A stretch of DNA of 11,360 nt from Nitrososphaerales archaeon. Lineage in GTDB: Archaea; Thermoproteota; Nitrososphaeria; Nitrososphaerales; Gagatemarchaeaceae. Shown here one piece after another: positions 5,932 to 11,360 of the stretch (its first letter is position 1; each line of letters starts with the position of its first letter). Below the pieces are notes generated by a model. It had not been told where the DNA came from. It ran no database searches and saw nothing but the letters and a program-made list of their open reading frames with translations. The position numbers and the translations under genes are program-made. The stretch is from NCBI GenBank assembly GCA_030039515.1, contig JASHVT010000159.1, forward strand, positions 1-11,360, given 5' to 3'.

Positions 5932-7388
5932 TCTAGGTTCACGGACACGTTCTTGACCCTGGTATAGGTCAGGACCGCATCCATCCCCTGTTCGGACGAG
6001 TTGCCGCTCATCTTGAACCCGCCGAACGGGGTCTGCGGGAAGGTAACTGGTTCCTCGTTGATCGCCACGATCCCTGAATCCAGCATCTTAGAGACCCCGT
6101 GCGCTCTACCGATGTCCTTCGTCCAGACACCGGCCCACAGCCCGAAGTCAGAGTCGTTCGCCTGTTCGACCGCCTCCCCTAGCGACTCGAACGTCGTGAC
6201 TGTCAACACAGGCCCGAAGATCTCCTCGCGCGCGACCCTCATGTCCTGCGTCACTTCGTCGAGGACCGTGGGCTTGTAGAAGTAGCCCGACTTCAAGTCG
6301 GTCTCCTCCGGAGCGGCCGCACCCGTAACCACCTTCGCGCCCTGCTCTATCCCTCCCTCGACGTACTCTGCGACCCTCTTCCTCTGAGAGTCGGCGACGA
6401 GGGGCCCCATCGTCGTCTCAGGCTCGAGCCCGCTGCCGAGCTTCATCGCCGCCGCGCCCTGCGCTATCGTCCCAACCAGGGAGTCCTTGACGCTCCTTTC
6501 GACCAGCAGCCTCGACCCTGCCCAGCACATCTGCCCCGCATTAGTGAATACCCCGTTGAGTATCCCTTTCGCCGCCTTCGGCAGGTCGGCGTCTCCGAAC
6601 ACTATCTGCGGGTTCTTGCCTCCAAGCTCCAGGACCACGCGGGACAGGTTCGCGGACGCGAGTTCCATGACCCTCGAGCCCGTCTCGACAGAGCCTGTGA
6701 CCGTGGTCAGGCTCACGTCTCTGTTCCCCGCGAGCGCACCACCTATCTCGTCTCCTCCGCCAGTGACCACGTTCAACACCCCGTCAGGGAGCCCGGCCTC
6801 CTTGCAGAGCTCCGCGAACTTCAGAAGCGTAAGAGGCGTGAACGACGCCGGCTTGGCGACGGCGGTGTTGCCCGCGGCCAGAGCGGGAGCCAGGCTCCTC
6901 GCCGCCATGACGAGCGGATAGTTCCACGGGACGATGTGCGCAGTGACCCCCAGCGGCTCCTTCACGGTGTAGTCCAGCCTGTTCCCCGGGACAGGGATCG
7001 TCGCGCCCTGTATCTTGTCTGCGATCCCGGCGAAGTATTCGAAGTGCCTCGCAGCCATCGCGACGTCGCCCTTCGCCTGCCCAAGAGGCTTCCCGTTGTT
7101 GGTCGTCTCGAGCTTCGCGAGGTCCGCCAGCCTCTCACGCAGGCTCTGGGAGATCTTGTACAGTATCCTCCCTCTCTTGCTGGGGTCGATCCCTCTCCAT
7201 GCAGGGTTATCGAACGCCCTCTTCGCCGCGTCGACGGCCTCCTTCGCGTCCTCTATGTCTCCCTTCGGGACATGGGCGAGCACCTGCCCTGACGCCGGGT
7301 TGAACACAGGATAGTTCCTGCCTGAGTGCGACTGCTTCCACGAGCCGTTCACGAACATCTGGTATGTGGGCACAGACTCGGCCTGCAT
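5928..7388 (-). CDS. NAD(P)-dependent aldehyde dehydrogenase
   Basis: A 486-residue classical aldehyde dehydrogenase oxidising an aldehyde to its carboxylic acid with NAD(P). Visible residues: PWNYPL with the oxyanion Asn156; VAKPAS with the cofactor-binding Lys179; TGSVETGSRV (231-240) for the nucleotide loop; LELGGKNP with the general-base Glu254; NAGQMCWAG with the catalytic Cys288; and EEIFGPV with Glu389. The C-terminal oligomerisation region reads PFGGFKMSGNSSEQG, a little unusual where many relatives have PFGGYKxSGFGRE. The length is typical. ATG 7388 lies 28 bases after a TATA element in the 35-base gap behind the thiolase gene, so it can be transcribed on its own as well as by readthrough. 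The substrate is uncertain; betaine aldehyde, succinate semialdehyde and general aldehydes are all possible. Confidence 0.93.
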   Translation of the reverse strand: MQAESVPTYQMFVNGSWKQSHSGRNYPVFNPASGQVLAHVPKGDIEDAKEAVDAAKRAFDNPAWRGIDPSKRGRILYKISQSLRERLADLAKLETTNNGKPLGQAKGDVAMAARHFEYFAGIADKIQGATIPVPGNRLDYTVKEPLGVTAHIVPWNYPLVMAARSLAPALAAGNTAVAKPASFTPLTLLKFAELCKEAGLPDGVLNVVTGGGDEIGGALAGNRDVSLTTVTGSVETGSRVMELASANLSRVVLELGGKNPQIVFGDADLPKAAKGILNGVFTNAGQMCWAGSRLLVERSVKDSLVGTIAQGAAAMKLGSGLEPETTMGPLVADSQRKRVAEYVEGGIEQGAKVVTGAAAPEETDLKSGYFYKPTVLDEVTQDMRVAREEIFGPVLTVTTFESLGEAVEQANDSDFGLWAGVWTKDIGRAHGVSKMLDSGIVAINEEPVTFPQTPFGGFKMSGNSSEQGMDAVLTYTRVKNVSVNLD

Positions 7389-7411
7389 CTTCCATCTTCC
7401 GCTTCTTTGGC

Positions 7412-7421
7412 TAGAATTAAC
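7412..7421 (-). promoter_or_regulatory. TATA box for aldehyde dehydrogenase
   Basis: On the minus strand GTTAATTCTA is centred 28 bases before ATG 7388, squeezed between the thiolase stop at 7424 and the gene. This indicates separate, leaderless transcription. A second, out-of-frame ATG at 7395 would then lie upstream of the transcript start. Confidence 0.5.
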
Positions 7422-7423
7422 TC

Positions 7424-8617
7424 TTACCTAACGAGCTCGAACGCCGTAGAGATTCCCTGCCCCACTCCTATGCACATGGTCGCCAGCCCGTACCTGGTCT
7501 GGGTCCTCTTCATCTGATGGACGAGCGTCGTCACGAGCCTCGCGCCGCTGCAGCCCAGCGGGTGCCCGAGGGCTATCGCGCCACCGTTGGGGTTCAGCTT
7601 CTCAAGCCTGAACTCCGGCATCTCCTTCACGCACGACAGGACCTGGGCGGCGAACGCCTCGTTGAGCTCCACTATCCCGAAGTCTTCAATCCGCATACCG
7701 ATCCTGGACAGCAGCTTCCTCGTGGAGTATACGGGCCCGATGCCCATGTAGCTAGGATGCACGCCTGCCGTCGCAGAGCCCAGATACCTGGCCATCGGCC
7801 TGAGGCCCAAGCTCTCCGCCTTCTCCTCGCTCATCACCAGGACGGCGGCCGCCCCGTCATTGATGCCCGACGAGTTCCCCGCGGTGACGGTCCCGCCTTT
7901 CCTGAATGCCGGCTTCAGGGCCGCGAGCTTCTCCATGGAGGTGTCAGATCTCGGCCCCTCGTCCAGCGCGACGCCTTCGGGCCTCTCCTGAGTCCTCACC
8001 GGCACAATCTCCTCCTTGAATCTTCCGACGGCTTCCACCGCCTTCCTGTGGCTCGCCAGCGCGAACTCGTCCTGCGCTTCTCTCCCAATCGAATATTTCT
8101 CTGCGAGGTTTTCCGCCGTCTCCCCCATCGAGAAAGGAGGAAACTCGCTGGGGAATTGTGGATTGAAGAACCTCCATCCGATGGTGGTGTCCACGAGCTC
8201 GCGCCCTCCTCTCCCGAACGCGGTCTCGGGCTTCAGCATCACGAGCGGAGCCCGCGTCATGCTCTCGACCCCCCCGGCGACCACGGCGTCTCCCTCACCG
8301 GAGACGACCACCCTTGCGGCGGAGTTGATCGCCTCGAGCCCTGACCCGCACAGCCTATTCACCGTCGCCGCCGGCACGGTGTAGGGGATACCAGCGAGGA
8401 GGACGGCCATCCTTGCGACGTTCCTGTTGTCCTCCCCCGCCTGGTTCGAGCACCCGAAGTACACGTCGTCTATCTGGGCCGGGTCGACCTTCGACCTGCC
8501 GAGCACCTCCCTGAGGATCAGGGCCCCCAGGTCGTCGGGGCGGACCGACTTCAGGATGCCGCCGTATCTGCCCATCGGCGTCCTGACGGCCTCTACGATG
8601 ACGGGCTGGCTACTCAC
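7424..8617 (-). CDS. Acetyl-CoA C-acyltransferase (thiolase)
   Basis: A 397-residue thiolase of the degradative/biosynthetic type that cleaves 3-ketoacyl-CoA to acetyl-CoA and a shortened acyl-CoA, or condenses two acetyl-CoA. The nucleophilic Cys90 is in VNRLCGSGLEAI; GGVESMTRAP (115-124) follows; ELNEAFAAQ (317-325) is intact; NPNGGAIALGHPLGCSGAR carries His352; and CIGVGQG carries the second catalytic Cys382. All four catalytic signatures are present and the length is normal. It is not the archaeal HMG-CoA-pathway acetyl-CoA acetyltransferase of the thiolase/DUF35 type, because the CIGVGQG signature belongs to the classical class. The start is GTG 8617, 24 bases after a TATA element. With the enoyl-CoA hydratase further along it suggests beta-oxidation-like degradation, possibly including ketoadipyl-type substrates. 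Confidence 0.93.
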   Translation of the reverse strand: MSSQPVIVEAVRTPMGRYGGILKSVRPDDLGALILREVLGRSKVDPAQIDDVYFGCSNQAGEDNRNVARMAVLLAGIPYTVPAATVNRLCGSGLEAINSAARVVVSGEGDAVVAGGVESMTRAPLVMLKPETAFGRGGRELVDTTIGWRFFNPQFPSEFPPFSMGETAENLAEKYSIGREAQDEFALASHRKAVEAVGRFKEEIVPVRTQERPEGVALDEGPRSDTSMEKLAALKPAFRKGGTVTAGNSSGINDGAAAVLVMSEEKAESLGLRPMARYLGSATAGVHPSYMGIGPVYSTRKLLSRIGMRIEDFGIVELNEAFAAQVLSCVKEMPEFRLEKLNPNGGAIALGHPLGCSGARLVTTLVHQMKRTQTRYGLATMCIGVGQGISTAFELVR

Positions 8618-8636
8618 GAGACCTCGACGTTATCTC

Positions 8637-8645
8637 AAGTTAATC
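8637..8645 (-). promoter_or_regulatory. TATA box for thiolase
   Basis: On the minus strand GATTAACTT is centred about 24 bases before the GTG at 8617, which supports that GTG as a leaderless start. Confidence 0.55.
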
Positions 8646-8675
8646 TTCTTTGCCTTTCCCACTGTCTAAGCATAA

Positions 8676-8708
8676 AGTAAGGCTCCTGTGCGCATCGTGA
8701 GCCTTGCT
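8676..8708. repeat. Stem-loop, 10-pair imperfect inverted repeat
   Basis: AGTAAGGCTC (8676-8685) pairs with GAGCCTTGCT (8699-8708) through ten positions, with one T-G wobble if transcribed from the plus strand, around a 13-base loop containing TGCGCA. It could be an operator, an RNA hairpin, or part of a mobile-element end. Confidence 0.5.
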
Positions 8709-8730
8709 CCTAACAACGAGTCGCTCTCCG

Positions 8731-8756
8731 ACCTCGCCTGGTAGGCAGGCGTTGGT
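8731..8756. repeat. Second stem-loop, CGCCTG/CAGGCG
   Basis: CGCCTG (8735-8740) and CAGGCG (8746-8751) are perfect complements around GTAGG. ACC (8731-8733) and GGT (8754-8756) extend the stem across a small internal loop. It lies 22 bases after the first stem-loop, so both could belong to one structured transcript. Confidence 0.45.
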
Positions 8757-8945
8757 CAAGGGCCATTCGGTGATGCGATTGCGCTTCCTCAATCTCGTCA
8801 TTAGAGATATTGTTCATCAGATTGATCATCCTTCTGACGCTGGTTTATCACGGCCCCGACGCGTTTAGTTTCAGGCGTTTCGAAGCAGAAGCTCGAGCCA
8901 AGAGCGCCATCCGTATGACGACTCAACAAACCTCATCTGAAGAAA

Positions 8946-8954
8946 CCTTAAGTG
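8946..8954 (+). promoter_or_regulatory. Candidate TATA element for the secreted peptidase
   Basis: CCTTAAGTG, with core CTTAAG at 8947-8952, is centred about 35 bases before TTG 8985, giving a predicted leader of around 9 bases. A second element, TGATTAAACT at 8970-8979, would start transcription near 9001, beyond the chosen start, so I prefer the first. Confidence 0.4.
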
Positions 8955-8984
8955 CTCCTACCTGCATTGTGATTAAACTAAGAG

Positions 8985-10277
8985 TTGAGCGAAGAGAGGG
9001 GACATGGCAAGGCAACCATAGTCGTAGTATTGGTGTTAATGTTCATCATGTCGGGAGTGAGTAGTTTAGTCCGACCGTCAACCGCTGACCTTAGTCCTGT
9101 TGCCTCGGGTTCGTCGGGCGTGACCCAAACTCCCTTGCTGGTGGGTGGAGAGATATGGCTGAACAACTCGATAGCCTTCACTGCTGACGCCGAGAGTTCC
9201 GTAATACTCTCATTGCCAACCATCTCTTCATGGCTCTCTTCGCACTCGATTCCCCTTAGCGAATTGAGGCCATATCTCAGTGGCTGGCCATCGCAAGGGA
9301 ACCCATATGACTACGCACAAACTACTGTGGCGTTCCCAACCAACGGAACTCTATACGGGGTCTATGCATATATCCTTCCCAACGGAACAGTGATAGCCGC
9401 TTGGGTCTCACAAGGCTCTACCCGGAGTGTGGAAAAGATCTTCACTTATCCTTCTCAGTCAAACACGCTCTCCGACACAGGATTCACAGTGAAAGATCAC
9501 TCGGTTGTGGGACACCAAGCCGAGGACTCGAACTCGGGAGGAAGCTCAAGCATGGATGGTGCCGTGATGAACACGGCAGTTTTCTCCGACTTGACGAATC
9601 CATCGGGTTGCACGAGTCAAAACTACTGCTGGTATTGGGCCAACTGGCTCGGAACCAGCAACTACAACTATAACACTAGCGCACCCCCTAGCGACGCGTT
9701 CTTCTTCCAGGTCATCCTGCAGTACTGGGGAGGCACCGAATCAGAACCAACAAACTGTGGGTCATATTCCTATACTGGCAACTGCGTCTTCTTCCAATAT
9801 GTTTTGGACGATGGATCCCTAATGACAACTACACCGGGTGTAGGAGGCTGGGGAGCGGACTCAGTTACGTATGAATGGCCGTCACCAACCGAGAACTGTT
9901 CTCCGAAAGGAGGAGTCACTGGTGCCGAGGATTGGTGGGTCGTTCTGGAGATAACCAACGTCAACACCAACACGGTCGTCAGCTCCGGGGAGTGCTTCCC
10001 CACTAACCCATATGTTCAGTTCCTCGAAGAAAGGTCCCTTGCCAACGACCATCTTCCCCAAGAGCCTGAATTCGGTTATCATGAATTCTCAGCCGCGCTG
10101 TTGAACCCTAGTGGAAACGAAATCCCACTGAACTCTGGTTCCAACACATGGGCATTCAACATGTATAATGGAACATCCTCTGTCTACAAGACAGAGTTGG
10201 TCTCGACTACCACACTTGATAACGGTGCCTCGACCAGCACGTGGACTGACACTTGGTTGTCTTCCACCTATCCTTAA
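8985..10277 (+). CDS. Secreted G1-like (eqolisin-type) glutamic peptidase candidate
   Basis: A 430-residue exported protein. Residues 10-28 (ATIVVVLVLMF and following) form a signal peptide or anchor. Residues 30-190 are Ser/Thr/Asn-rich and propeptide-like. Residues about 195-385 resemble the beta-sandwich of family G1 peptidases: ILQYWGG at 244-250 parallels the ILQ(A/T)GVDF segment with the catalytic Gln (here Q246); VTYEWPSP at 294-301 parallels WYEWYP; TNVNTNTVVSSGEC parallels the N-x-T-T-G strand; and VQFLEER at 344-350 followed by PEFGYHEFSAAL parallels AEWIVE followed by FGxVxF, which would make E349 the catalytic Glu. Six Cys (209, 215, 258, 267, 305, 337) suggest three disulfides, and six N-glycosylation sequons occur. 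The family call rests on motifs I recognise, not an alignment. TTG 8985 keeps the basic N-terminus before the hydrophobic core. GC is visibly lower than in the metabolic genes, hinting at transfer. Confidence 0.6.
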   Translation: MSEERGHGKATIVVVLVLMFIMSGVSSLVRPSTADLSPVASGSSGVTQTPLLVGGEIWLNNSIAFTADAESSVILSLPTISSWLSSHSIPLSELRPYLSGWPSQGNPYDYAQTTVAFPTNGTLYGVYAYILPNGTVIAAWVSQGSTRSVEKIFTYPSQSNTLSDTGFTVKDHSVVGHQAEDSNSGGSSSMDGAVMNTAVFSDLTNPSGCTSQNYCWYWANWLGTSNYNYNTSAPPSDAFFFQVILQYWGGTESEPTNCGSYSYTGNCVFFQYVLDDGSLMTTTPGVGGWGADSVTYEWPSPTENCSPKGGVTGAEDWWVVLEITNVNTNTVVSSGECFPTNPYVQFLEERSLANDHLPQEPEFGYHEFSAALLNPSGNEIPLNSGSNTWAFNMYNGTSSVYKTELVSTTTLDNGASTSTWTDTWLSSTYP

Positions 10278-10290
10278 GTGATTGGCAGAG

Positions 10291-10309
10291 TTCTTCTTTC
10301 TGCTCTCTT
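10291..10309 (+). terminator. Possible oligopyrimidine terminator after the peptidase
   Basis: TTCTTCTTTCTGCTCTCTT begins 14 bases after the peptidase stop. Archaeal RNA polymerase stops at T-rich non-template tracts without a needed hairpin. The longest T run here is only three, so the call is weak. Confidence 0.25.
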
Positions 10310-10340
10310 ACCCGAGTTCTCGGCGACTCCAAAGGCGCTT

Positions 10341-10360
10341 CCGAAGGGCGTCGACTTCGG
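10341..10360. repeat. Short inverted repeat CCGAAG-N8-CTTCGG
   Basis: CCGAAG at 10341-10346 and CTTCGG at 10355-10360 are perfect complements around GGCGTCGA. A six-pair stem of this size can occur by chance; it is listed because it lies in a gene-free stretch downstream of the peptidase. Confidence 0.3.
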
Positions 10361-10379
10361 TGGGGTGAACAGGGAGTAA

Positions 10380-10601
10380 GAAGGACGAGCGAGGAGCGCG
10401 GGCAGTACCACTACCCTAAGCCCTTGTATCATGGTCCTCGTCTTTCACCCACCTCATTTCGCAGCAGGCAGACCAAGGGTTCGTCCACTATCTACAGAGG
10501 TCGTGGAGGGGAGAAGGGATCCGGCTATCGTCGTTGACAGAGCACTCCATTGGAACGCGAGGTTGTGGATGGGAGTGAGAGAAAAGATAGATTACTACTA
10601 G
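10380..10601 (+). pseudogene. Possible decayed coding fragment, unknown family
   Basis: A plus-strand frame is open from just after TAA 10377-10379 to TAG 10599-10601, with an internal ATG at 10431 that would give 56 residues. The end of the product has a balanced, helix-like composition (RRDPAIVVDRALHWNARLW, then MGVREKIDYY) that looks more like a protein than most non-coding frames here. No promoter, ribosome site or full domain is visible and I cannot name a family. A remnant of a transposase or other mobile gene is one possibility; chance is another. Confidence 0.2.
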
Positions 10602-10678
10602 CATCTAAATCATTCGGAGTAGCCTTCTGGCGCTCTTTTGCGATTCCACTCACCTTGGTCTTAGGCGATGCACAAGTG

Positions 10679-11002
10679 TCAGCAGGCCATTTCATCTACG
10701 AGCCCCGTGTCGAAATGAGGTGCATGGCCGATGACTAGGAGGCCTACGATAGGAAAGAAGGGCCAGTTCGTATAGGGAAAGACCTTGACTGTCAAATAGG
10801 CCACAAAGGACCCATAACACCAACCGCCACTGAGGCAAGCTCCGCCGCAACCGGTCGGGTTTGGCTTGGCAAGGACAGCGACAGGAACGAACAGGGCAAA
10901 GGCAGTGATAGACAGCACAATGAATAGGATGAGCGCGCGCTCTCGTGGCGACCTGAGAGGTCTGGCACCTTTGCTGGCGCGCTTCTTTGCCCCGAGTTTC
11001 AT
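10679..11002 (-). CDS. Small exported Cys-containing protein, unknown function
   Basis: A 107-residue protein I do not recognise. A basic N-terminus (MKLGAKKRASKGARPLRSPR) is followed by a hydrophobic core at about 23-44 (ALILFIVLSITAFALFVPVA) and a likely signal-peptidase site after VLA at 43-45. The mature part begins KPNPTGCGGACLSGGWCYG, with Cys 52, 56 and 62 close together, then a hydrophobic stretch (VGLLVIG, 86-92) and a final Cys107 at the very C-terminus. The four cysteines could form two disulfides. ATG 11002 lies 26 bases after a clear TTAAATTG element, the usual leaderless spacing. The frame is open to 11143, but that extension would place the promoter inside the gene and adds unlike sequence. 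It converges with the peptidase gene, and both are exported. Confidence 0.6.
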   Translation of the reverse strand: MKLGAKKRASKGARPLRSPRERALILFIVLSITAFALFVPVAVLAKPNPTGCGGACLSGGWCYGSFVAYLTVKVFPYTNWPFFPIVGLLVIGHAPHFDTGLVDEMAC

Positions 11003-11023
11003 GTGGCCTAAGTTGTCGCTCGT

Positions 11024-11033
11024 CAATTTAAGG
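11024..11033 (-). promoter_or_regulatory. TATA box for the small exported protein
   Basis: On the minus strand CCTTAAATTG is centred about 26 bases before ATG 11002. It decides the start of this gene in favour of 11002 over 11143. Confidence 0.55.
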
Positions 11034-11139
11034 GCTCCCGCATCTGATTGACTCTGGCAACTGTGTCTCGCTTGGAACCTGTTGAGCTTCTCGGGGAAGC
11101 CGCGTCGACAGGATGTAGCCCTGTCACTGACCTGCCTCA

Positions 11140-11360
11140 TCATTGACCCGAGAACGCCGGCTCCCTCTTCTCGAAGAAGGCCTTGACTCCCTCCACGTGG
11201 TCCCTCGTCCTTCCCGCGATGTCCTGGAGGTACATCTCATACTCCAGCGCGGAGTCCATGTCCACGACCACAGCCCTGTTCAGGGCCCGCTTGGTCAGAC
11301 CCATCGCCTTCGTAGGGCCCTTCGCGAGCTTCTCCGCGATGCGCCCGCTTTCCTCCTTCA
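11140..11360 (-). CDS. Enoyl-CoA hydratase/isomerase family, C-terminal part
   Basis: The last 72 residues of a crotonase-superfamily enzyme whose 5' part runs off the window. The tail matches the family's C-terminal trimerisation helices: RIAEKLAKGPTKAMGLTKRA, then LNRAVVVDMDSALEYEMYLQ, then TRDHVEGVKAFFEKREPAFSGQ. The EGV-x-A-F-x-E-K-R-x-P-x-F ending is diagnostic. Such enzymes hydrate trans-2-enoyl-CoA in beta-oxidation or isomerise related CoA esters; the active-site loops are not in view, so the exact reaction cannot be assigned. The stop TGA is followed at once by a second TGA. It is on the same strand as the thiolase and aldehyde dehydrogenase but separated from them by the exported-protein region. 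Confidence 0.88.
   Translation of the reverse strand, partial: KEESGRIAEKLAKGPTKAMGLTKRALNRAVVVDMDSALEYEMYLQDIAGRTRDHVEGVKAFFEKREPAFSGQ

Larger units (their letters stand above)
8618..8984. other. Intergenic region between divergent thiolase and secreted peptidase genes
   Basis: I find no convincing gene in this 367-base gap. It holds the thiolase TATA element near the left end, two neighbouring stem-loops (8676-8708 and 8731-8756), and the promoter region of the peptidase near the right end. Open frames on either strand here are short, lack promoters at the usual spacing, and have coding-unlike composition. The composition is visibly less GC-rich than the thiolase gene. Confidence 0.6.
10278..10678. 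other. Intergenic region between the two exported-protein genes
   Basis: This 401-base stretch between convergent genes has no gene I can support firmly. A pyrimidine-rich tract at 10291-10309 (TTCTTCTTTCTGCTCTCTT) just after the peptidase stop may serve as a terminator. A perfect repeat CCGAAG/CTTCGG lies at 10341-10360. An open plus-strand frame at about 10380-10601 ends in a peptide that looks gene-like and may be a decayed coding fragment. The rest shows nothing recognisable. Confidence 0.5.

Noticed and set aside
7517..8344. A 275-codon plus-strand open frame inside the thiolase
   Set aside because: It is antisense to an intact thiolase, with a His/Arg/Pro-rich product typical of a shadow frame.
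8766..8836. C/D-box small RNA (GTGATGC followed by CTGA)
   Set aside because: The C box lacks the full TGATGA, no proper D'/C' pair is present, and the spacing is wrong.
8702..8840. A 39-codon minus-strand frame beginning MINLMNNISNDEIEEAQ
   Set aside because: No promoter at the usual spacing, no ribosome site, and its end runs through both stem-loop arms with Arg-rich, coding-unlike sequence.
8810..9064. An 84-codon plus-strand frame before the peptidase
   Set aside because: It overlaps the start of the exported peptidase in another frame, crosses that gene's promoter, and shows no domain.
10679..11143. Longer version of the small exported protein starting at ATG 11143
   Set aside because: The added 47 residues are polar and signal-peptide-unlike, and the clear TATA element at 11024-11033 would lie inside the gene. 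The start at 11002 has the usual leaderless spacing.
1..11360. tRNA, rRNA or CRISPR array
   Set aside because: I saw no T-loop-like GGTTCGA with a matching acceptor stem outside coding genes, no rRNA-like blocks, and no regularly spaced direct repeats.

Overview
The window looks like archaeal chromosomal DNA. Nearly every confidently called gene has a short TTAA-type TATA element centred about 24-30 bases before its start codon. That is the spacing expected of leaderless archaeal transcripts. Genes are tightly packed, GTG and TTG starts are common, and families such as DUF2203, a BCP-type peroxiredoxin, a PduO-type cobalamin adenosyltransferase and short HicB antitoxins fit. The high GC of most genes and the G1-like secreted peptidase would suit a heterotrophic soil or acid-tolerant lineage near the Thaumarchaeota/TACK group. 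That placement is a guess from gene content, not something the sequence proves.

Layout. Bases 1-424 hold a hicB-hicA toxin-antitoxin pair whose toxin gene is broken by a frameshift at a G run. A malic enzyme (559-1893) and a GNAT acetyltransferase (1931-2392) follow on the plus strand. A 50-residue CxxC mini-protein converges on the GNAT gene from the minus strand (2389-2541). A four-helix membrane protein and a peroxiredoxin form a minus-strand pair (2693-3905). They share a very tight divergent promoter with a plus-strand amidohydrolase (3967-4812). A DUF2203 gene (4809-5204, minus) and a cobalamin adenosyltransferase (5398-5931, plus) are divergent. An aldehyde dehydrogenase (5928-7388) and a thiolase (7424-8617) follow on the minus strand, each with its own promoter. 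The right part (about 8650-11100) is looser, appears less GC-rich, and carries two exported proteins: a large G1-like glutamic peptidase candidate and a small Cys-containing protein. The window ends in the 3' part of an enoyl-CoA hydratase gene.

Together the thiolase, enoyl-CoA hydratase, aldehyde dehydrogenase, adenosyltransferase (supplier of the coenzyme for B12-dependent mutases such as methylmalonyl-CoA mutase) and malic enzyme suggest acyl-CoA degradation feeding central carbon metabolism. This is inferred from neighbourhood only.

The most notable sequence-level points are these: three convergent gene pairs that each overlap by exactly one CTAG tetranucleotide, so both stop codons share it; the 50-residue CxxC protein with a well-placed leaderless promoter; the frameshifted hicA; the G1-like secreted peptidase; an 8-bp inverted repeat in the DUF2203/adenosyltransferase gap; and two adjacent stem-loops upstream of the thiolase. 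I found no CRISPR array, tRNA, rRNA or intact insertion sequence. I did not find a clearly new multi-gene system.
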